64,000 nt of DNA from an uncultured Hyphomicrobiales bacterium (GTDB lineage Bacteria; Pseudomonadota; Alphaproteobacteria; Rhizobiales; Ancalomicrobiaceae): the NCBI GenBank assembly GCA_903930435.1, contig CAIYYN010000049.1, positions 62,001 through 126,000 of the forward strand, in the 5' to 3' direction. The notes under the pieces were generated by a model. It saw nothing but the letters and a program-made list of their open reading frames with translations, was not told the origin of the DNA and did no database searches. The position numbers were made by a program, and so were the translations under genes. Shown here piece by piece: positions 60,938 to 64,000 of the stretch; position 1 is the stretch's first letter, and each line of letters begins with the position of its first letter.

Positions 60938-63445
60938 ATGGCGCAAGTGAAGGATTCTGTGGAACCAATCCTCTGGGTGAATCGGGAAGCGGCCGCGACC
61001 AAGGCGTCCGCTGCCGGCGATGTTCGCATACCCGGTCGGACCAAGCGTTTCCCGGTTTCCTCCTCGATCCATTTCAAGATTCTTGCGGTCTGCATTCCCG
61101 CCATTATCCTGGTGAACCTGCTGATTTCCGGTGCCGTTGCAATCGTGCAATTCGATCGGCAGATGAGCGAACTGCAGGAGAAGCGCACAGTACTGCTTTC
61201 AACGCAGGCTCATCTGATTGCGCCTGAATTGCAGGGCTCGCGTACCGAGGCGGTTGCCTTGCATCTAGCCCAGTTTGCAACCGACAACGATGTCGTTGAG
61301 GCGATTGTGTATGACAGCGCCGGTTACGAAGTGACGCGCGCCGTCGGGCATCATGGGCACCAGACCGAAGAGCGCCATAGTTGGCCGATTGTCTATGCTC
61401 AGGGGGCATCGGGAACGGCAACAGGCCAGTTGGTTGTCACCTTTTCCTCAGAGCGCGCCCGCGACAAGTTGTGGGACGATGCGTATCGCGGTTTCACCCT
61501 GGCTGTATTTTCGAGCATCGTGCTTGGATTGCTGATCGTATTCGTGACGCACAGGCTGATAGGCAAACCGTTGAACCGCATTGCCTTTGCACTCGATGCG
61601 AGCTTGCATGACGGTCGTCGGCATCTGGTTGACTGGAAGAGTGACGACGAATTTGGTCGTCTCGCTTCCGCGTTCAATCGCATGCAGAATTGGCTCGACC
61701 TCGTCGACGCCGATAATTCCGCGTTCCAGAGCAAACTTGAGCGGTTTTATCACGGCACGCCGGTGATGCTGCATTCCGTCGATGAAGAGGGGATACTCCA
61801 GCAAGTCAGCACGCATTGGTGCGTGGAAACCGGTTATGCACGGGATGAAGCGTTGGGTGAACCCCTGACCCAGTTCCTGACGGATGACTCCGCCGAACTC
61901 TATCGTTCCAAGATCTTGCCCAACTATATTCAGACGGGACAAACGGACGAGACGCCGTTGCAGTTTGTTTGTCGCGATGGACGCGTGATGGACGTGCTGC
62001 TTGCCGAGGCGCGCGAATCCGACCAGAACATACCCGGGTCACCCTCCCTCTCGGTGATGACCGATATTTCGAAGATCAAGCTGGCCGAACGAGAGCTTGA
62101 AAAGCTGGTTGCAACCGATTCCGTCACCGGGCTCTTCAATCGTCGCGGTTTCTTGAACGAGGTCGAAAAAGCTATTCATTTCGGCGGAAAGGCAACGATC
62201 GCTTTCGTTGACCTGGATCGGTTCAAGCGCATCAACGATACCTATGGTCATCCCGCCGGTGACCGATTGTTGATGGCCATTTCAGCGCGCCTGAAGACAC
62301 TTGTTTCGAACGGGGGCTTCGCTGGCAGGCTCGGGGGGGATGAGTTCGCGCTCTACATCCCGGATATCAGCGATGATGATCAATCGGAGATGCTCGCCAA
62401 GGCGACGCTGGAAGCGCTACGCCAACCTGTCAGCCTGGGGACCGCAATCATCGAGCCGTCGGGCAGCGTTGGATTTGCCCGGTTCCCGAATGATGGTGAA
62501 AATTCAGCTGAACTCATCATTGCCGCGGATTTGGCGCTCTATCGAGCCAAGCACAGCGGGCGCGATCGCGTGGAACGCTTCGACGAGCGCCTCAGACTTG
62601 AGCTGGCCGAACGGCGCGAACAGGAAAACGATATTCGCGAAGCGCTCGCAAATGATTGGTTCATCATGCATTTGCAGCCCATCGTTCGGTTGCACGATGG
62701 CAAGATCGTCGGAGGCGAAGCGTTGGCCCGCCTCAATCATCCGGGCAAGGGCCTCCTATCGCCCGCCCGCTTCATCAAGGCTGCCGAAGAAAATGGATCG
62801 ATTGATGCAATCGGCCGCATCATGCTGCGCCGGGCCATCAGCGTCATTCCGCAACTGATCGAAGTCACCGGTAATCCGGAATTCTATTTGTCAATCAATC
62901 TGTCTGGTGGTCAGGTCCGCGATGATCTGCCGAATTTCATCCAGGACTTGATGGCTGAATTCGGCGTCAAATCATCAAACGTGGTTCTGGAGATCATCGA
63001 AACGGCTCTTTTCGATGATACGGAAAAAGCCAATGAGATCCTGACCGCATTGTCTCGCCTGGGCGTCAGGTTTGCGCTCGATGATTTCGGCACCGGCTTC
63101 TCGTCGCTCAACTATGTTCAGCAATTCCCCGTCAGCATGATCAAGATCGACCGAAGCTACACGCGTTGTCTGCGGGGGACCTCTGAAGACGATCGCCGGA
63201 TCGCTGCCCTCGTCAGGACCTGTGTCACGCTGGGCAACGAACTTGGCCTGCCGATTGTCGCGGAAGGAATCGAGCTCATCGAAGAACTCGAAGGAACGCA
63301 GGCGCTTGGTGTTGAATTGGGGCAGGGATATCTATTCTCCCCACCCCTCAAGGTGGCCTCGTTCGTCGAACTGGTCACAGTCTCGGCCGGAAGCGGAGCG
63401 CCGCGAGCTTACAAAGTGCCCGAACCAAGGCAGATTACGAACTGA
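60938..63445 (+). CDS. Membrane-bound cyclic-di-GMP enzyme with HAMP-PAS-GGDEF-EAL domains
   Basis: About 835 residues. A first membrane segment (ILAVCIPAIILVNLLISGAV, about 50-70), a short periplasmic region of about 110 residues and a second segment (FTLAVFSSIVLGLLIVFV) lead to a HAMP-like linker, a PAS domain (about 260-370), GGDEF (about 385-545) and EAL (about 560-805). The GGDEF core is intact (GRLGGDEFALY) and no RxxD inhibitory site precedes it. The EAL domain keeps GEALARL, NLSGGQ, ETALFDD, LDDFGTGFSSL and VAEGIE, so diguanylate cyclase and phosphodiesterase activities are both possible. ATG 60938 is preferred over a TTG at 60923. Confidence 0.93.
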   Translation: MAQVKDSVEPILWVNREAAATKASAAGDVRIPGRTKRFPVSSSIHFKILAVCIPAIILVNLLISGAVAIVQFDRQMSELQEKRTVLLSTQAHLIAPELQGSRTEAVALHLAQFATDNDVVEAIVYDSAGYEVTRAVGHHGHQTEERHSWPIVYAQGASGTATGQLVVTFSSERARDKLWDDAYRGFTLAVFSSIVLGLLIVFVTHRLIGKPLNRIAFALDASLHDGRRHLVDWKSDDEFGRLASAFNRMQNWLDLVDADNSAFQSKLERFYHGTPVMLHSVDEEGILQQVSTHWCVETGYARDEALGEPLTQFLTDDSAELYRSKILPNYIQTGQTDETPLQFVCRDGRVMDVLLAEARESDQNIPGSPSLSVMTDISKIKLAERELEKLVATDSVTGLFNRRGFLNEVEKAIHFGGKATIAFVDLDRFKRINDTYGHPAGDRLLMAISARLKTLVSNGGFAGRLGGDEFALYIPDISDDDQSEMLAKATLEALRQPVSLGTAIIEPSGSVGFARFPNDGENSAELIIAADLALYRAKHSGRDRVERFDERLRLELAERREQENDIREALANDWFIMHLQPIVRLHDGKIVGGEALARLNHPGKGLLSPARFIKAAEENGSIDAIGRIMLRRAISVIPQLIEVTGNPEFYLSINLSGGQVRDDLPNFIQDLMAEFGVKSSNVVLEIIETALFDDTEKANEILTALSRLGVRFALDDFGTGFSSLNYVQQFPVSMIKIDRSYTRCLRGTSEDDRRIAALVRTCVTLGNELGLPIVAEGIELIEELEGTQALGVELGQGYLFSPPLKVASFVELVTVSAGSGAPRAYKVPEPRQITN

Positions 63446-63510
63446 TTTCGATCGATGGGGCAGGATTTGAGTGTCGCTGCTACCCGATGCTGCAGGACCA
63501 TCCCCTGATT

Positions 63511-64000
63511 TCAATCATAAAATGGCTCGACCAGCGTGCGTCGACCAAGCATGAAGGCATCGGCGACAAGCCTGAATGGCCCGTCATCGACAAGAGACGC
63601 ACGCGAGGCAATCAAATCGGCAAAGCGCGCGTACATGGCGGGGTATTCGGCAGGCGCCGCATCGATGACAGACGTTCCGTTGATGGCCAGCTTGGTCCCG
63701 CCTGACGACAGCAGCAGGCTGCGACCATCAAATGTTTCGATGTCGATATCCCACGATTGCGGGCCAGTCTGACGGAAATCAAAAACCGCGCTCATTTCTT
63801 CACCCGGTTCGCCCGCCGCGCTGGCAAACGAAAGTTCAGCCGCAATCGGTGAATCGCAATTCGACGGGAAGGCAAGGTTTGCAGCCGTCACGAACAAGGG
63901 CTGTGGCAGGATCCGTGTGATAATGGAAAGTGCATTTATGCCGGGATCAAAAACCCCGAATCCGCCGGCGCGCCAGATCCATGTCTGGCCCGGATGCCAG
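63511..64000 (-). CDS. Gfo/Idh/MocA-family oxidoreductase, probably D-galactose 1-dehydrogenase (N-terminal part outside window)
   Basis: The frame runs to the right edge without a start, so about 162 C-terminal residues are present. They begin WHPGQTWIWRAGGFGVFDPG and continue INALSIITRILPQP, which I recognise as the substrate-binding domain of the galactose-dehydrogenase-like branch of the Gfo/Idh/MocA family. The Rossmann domain lies outside. These enzymes oxidise an aldose at C1 with NAD(P). Convergent with the GGDEF-EAL gene, 65 bases away. Substrate is inferred from family resemblance. Confidence 0.78.
   Translation of the reverse strand, partial: WHPGQTWIWRAGGFGVFDPGINALSIITRILPQPLFVTAANLAFPSNCDSPIAAELSFASAAGEPGEEMSAVFDFRQTGPQSWDIDIETFDGRSLLLSSGGTKLAINGTSVIDAAPAEYPAMYARFADLIASRASLVDDGPFRLVADAFMLGRRTLVEPFYD

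Noticed and set aside
60709-61188. Minus-strand open frame upstream of and overlapping the GGDEF-EAL gene
   Set aside because: It overlaps the conserved start of the GGDEF-EAL gene and has no recognisable domain; composition-driven.
60938-63445. The GGDEF-EAL protein as a LapD partner of the LapG-like protease at 2433
   Set aside because: LapD has degenerate catalytic motifs and is normally beside lapG. Here both active sites are intact and the genes are 57 kb apart.

Overview
The window looks like chromosomal DNA of an alphaproteobacterium. Evidence: a TIGR02281-type retropepsin next to a DUF1289 protein, a degenerate SurA followed by lptD, the order lptF-lptG-lptD-surA-pdxA-rsmA, a LapG-like transglutaminase-type protease, a VpsF-type polymerase and a PcaQ-controlled protocatechuate cluster. 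Genes are dense and GC-rich, with several AT-rich intergenic islands. I cannot fix order or genus. No rRNA, convincing tRNA, insertion sequence, phage gene or CRISPR array was seen.

Layout. 1-4602: end of a polysaccharide/envelope region, with the C-terminus of a bacterial tyrosine kinase, a secreted Gly/Ser/Thr-rich protein with a sorting-signal-like C-terminus, a PPP phosphatase and two exported proteases. 4869-13001: housekeeping genes (dusA, retropepsin, DUF1289, cobS, cobT, fdhD, apbC/mrp, chrA). 13111-17072: an Lrp regulator divergent from hpd, followed by a Rieske ferredoxin and a MetF-like protein, then an SDR. 17095-25790: a branched-chain amino acid ABC transporter (livK, livH, fused livM-livG, livF) divergent from the distal valine pathway (mmsA, 3-hydroxyisobutyryl-CoA hydrolase, mmsB). 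26126-34831: a polysaccharide locus with a WecG-type and two GT4 glycosyltransferases, flippase, polymerase and a Wzc-like co-polymerase with a degenerate kinase domain. 35014-36114: anmK. 36170-44816: protocatechuate/4-hydroxybenzoate catabolism (pcaL, pcaH, pcaG, pobA, ferredoxin reductase, pcaB), divergent pcaQ and an orphan binding protein. 44902-52912: rsmA, pdxA, surA, lptD, lptG, lptF. 53252-64000: pepA, slipin, sensor kinase, Lrp regulator, mobA coupled to a beta-hydroxyacid dehydrogenase, an amino-acid-type binding protein, a GGDEF-EAL protein and the C-terminal part of a galactose-dehydrogenase-like oxidoreductase cut by the right edge.

How it works together. Three catabolic modules feed central metabolism: tyrosine/phenylalanine (hpd, but no homogentisate dioxygenase here), valine (import plus the last three steps to propionyl-CoA) and 4-hydroxybenzoate to 3-oxoadipate. 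Two polysaccharide-associated regions and the LPS assembly operon serve the cell envelope. I found no clear new defence or mobile system. The most unusual points are the pseudokinase co-polymerase, the exosortase-like C-terminus beside a tyrosine kinase with nearby exported proteases, the hpd-Rieske-MetF arrangement, the ferredoxin reductase inside the pca operon, and the repeat-built tail on LptD.
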